The translations under genes and the position numbers were made by a program. Shown here piece after piece: positions 63,655 to 64,000 of a DNA stretch of 64,000 nt (the stretch's first letter is position 1; every line of letters starts with the position of its first letter). Source of the stretch: Chrysomallon squamiferum. Its lineage: Eukaryota; Mollusca; Gastropoda; Neomphalida; Peltospiridae. Below the pieces are notes generated by a model, which worked only from the letters and a program-made list of their open reading frames with translations, did no database searches and had not been told where the DNA came from. The stretch is from contig CM022666.1 in assembly GCA_012295275.1 (NCBI GenBank), positions 6,626,839-6,690,838 on the forward strand, in the 5' to 3' direction.

Positions 63655-64000
63655 AACATGTTGAAAATTAAAAGTGTTATGTTCAACAATTTCTTTTTTT
63701 TCTTCTAACAAATCATCCACCATAAATTTGTTTAAATTATTTATTTATCAATTGAAATTGATCTTGTGTTATTTCTTAAATGACAAAAAAGAAAGAAAAG
63801 TTATTTGGATACCAATAAAAATTAACCAAACCAAATGAGCTAAATATAAATATATCCCAATGCCTTTTACTAATAATGATAATAATAACAGCAACAACAG
63901 CAACAATAGCAAACTACAACAACATTAGATAAAACCAACACACCAACAGCTACAAAATATAAATGTAAATGAAAATGTTAAAAAGCACATTTAATGACAA
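62143..64000. other. DLG intron sequence to the window edge, no exon recognised
   Basis: AT-rich with TTTA tracts (62317-62536), ATT (62657-62702) and AAAT (63624-63652). The less AT-rich patch at 62900-63010 shares acccagaattccaaaca-like text with 62806-62830 but has no DLG-like coding. Further DLG exons (SH3, PDZ) must lie beyond 64000. Confidence 0.6.

Overview
The window is nuclear DNA from an animal. It is AT-rich (A/T clearly dominates by eye) and packed with microsatellites. Genes have many small exons with GT-AG introns. The combination of a NIT-domain guanylate cyclase, selenoprotein T with a metazoan-type SECIS, TAF9 and Discs-large points to a lophotrochozoan, most likely a mollusc. 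That placement is inference; no marker here fixes the species.

Four protein genes can be reconstructed exon by exon, and every splice phase closes. (1) Minus strand, 18781 to 11361: a complete 8-exon, 759-residue membrane guanylate cyclase. It has two membrane segments flanking a NIT (nitrate/nitrite-sensing-like) domain, a class III cyclase domain with several key catalytic residues replaced, and a 150-residue low-complexity tail. (2) Minus strand, 50384 to 46967: SELENOT, 195 residues, with an in-frame TGA for selenocysteine in a CxxU motif and a type II SECIS in a separate 3'UTR exon at 46087-46157. (3) Plus strand, 51052 to 54410: TAF9, 6 exons, 330 residues, head-to-head with SELENOT. 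(4) Minus strand, 62142 to 57097: the last seven exons of a Discs-large (DLG) MAGUK gene, convergent with TAF9; its 5' part lies beyond the right edge of the window.

Region by region: 1-11360 has no convincing gene, only dense simple repeats, one weak orphan exon candidate (4507-4713) and a CpG-rich patch near 5.3-5.6 kb. 11361-18781 is the cyclase gene; its first intron holds an inverted pair of 15-bp repeats. 20.98-42.58 kb is a noncoding segment present three times in direct orientation (A, B, C). Each copy carries a conserved double-hairpin block, a second conserved block, a long 38/40-bp minisatellite and a block with a perfect TGACGTCA site. Copy B has been split by a 2.8-kb element with about 0.6-kb terminal inverted repeats and by a 1.35-kb hAT-like element; the empty site of the latter survives in copy A. 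42.6-46.0 kb is AT-rich intergenic DNA. 46-64 kb holds SELENOT, TAF9 and DLG.

The four genes are unrelated in function (NO/nitrite-type or cGMP signalling, ER redox, basal transcription, junction/synapse scaffolding). The most unusual material is the cyclase with an eroded active site and the triplicated noncoding unit with its hairpin block.
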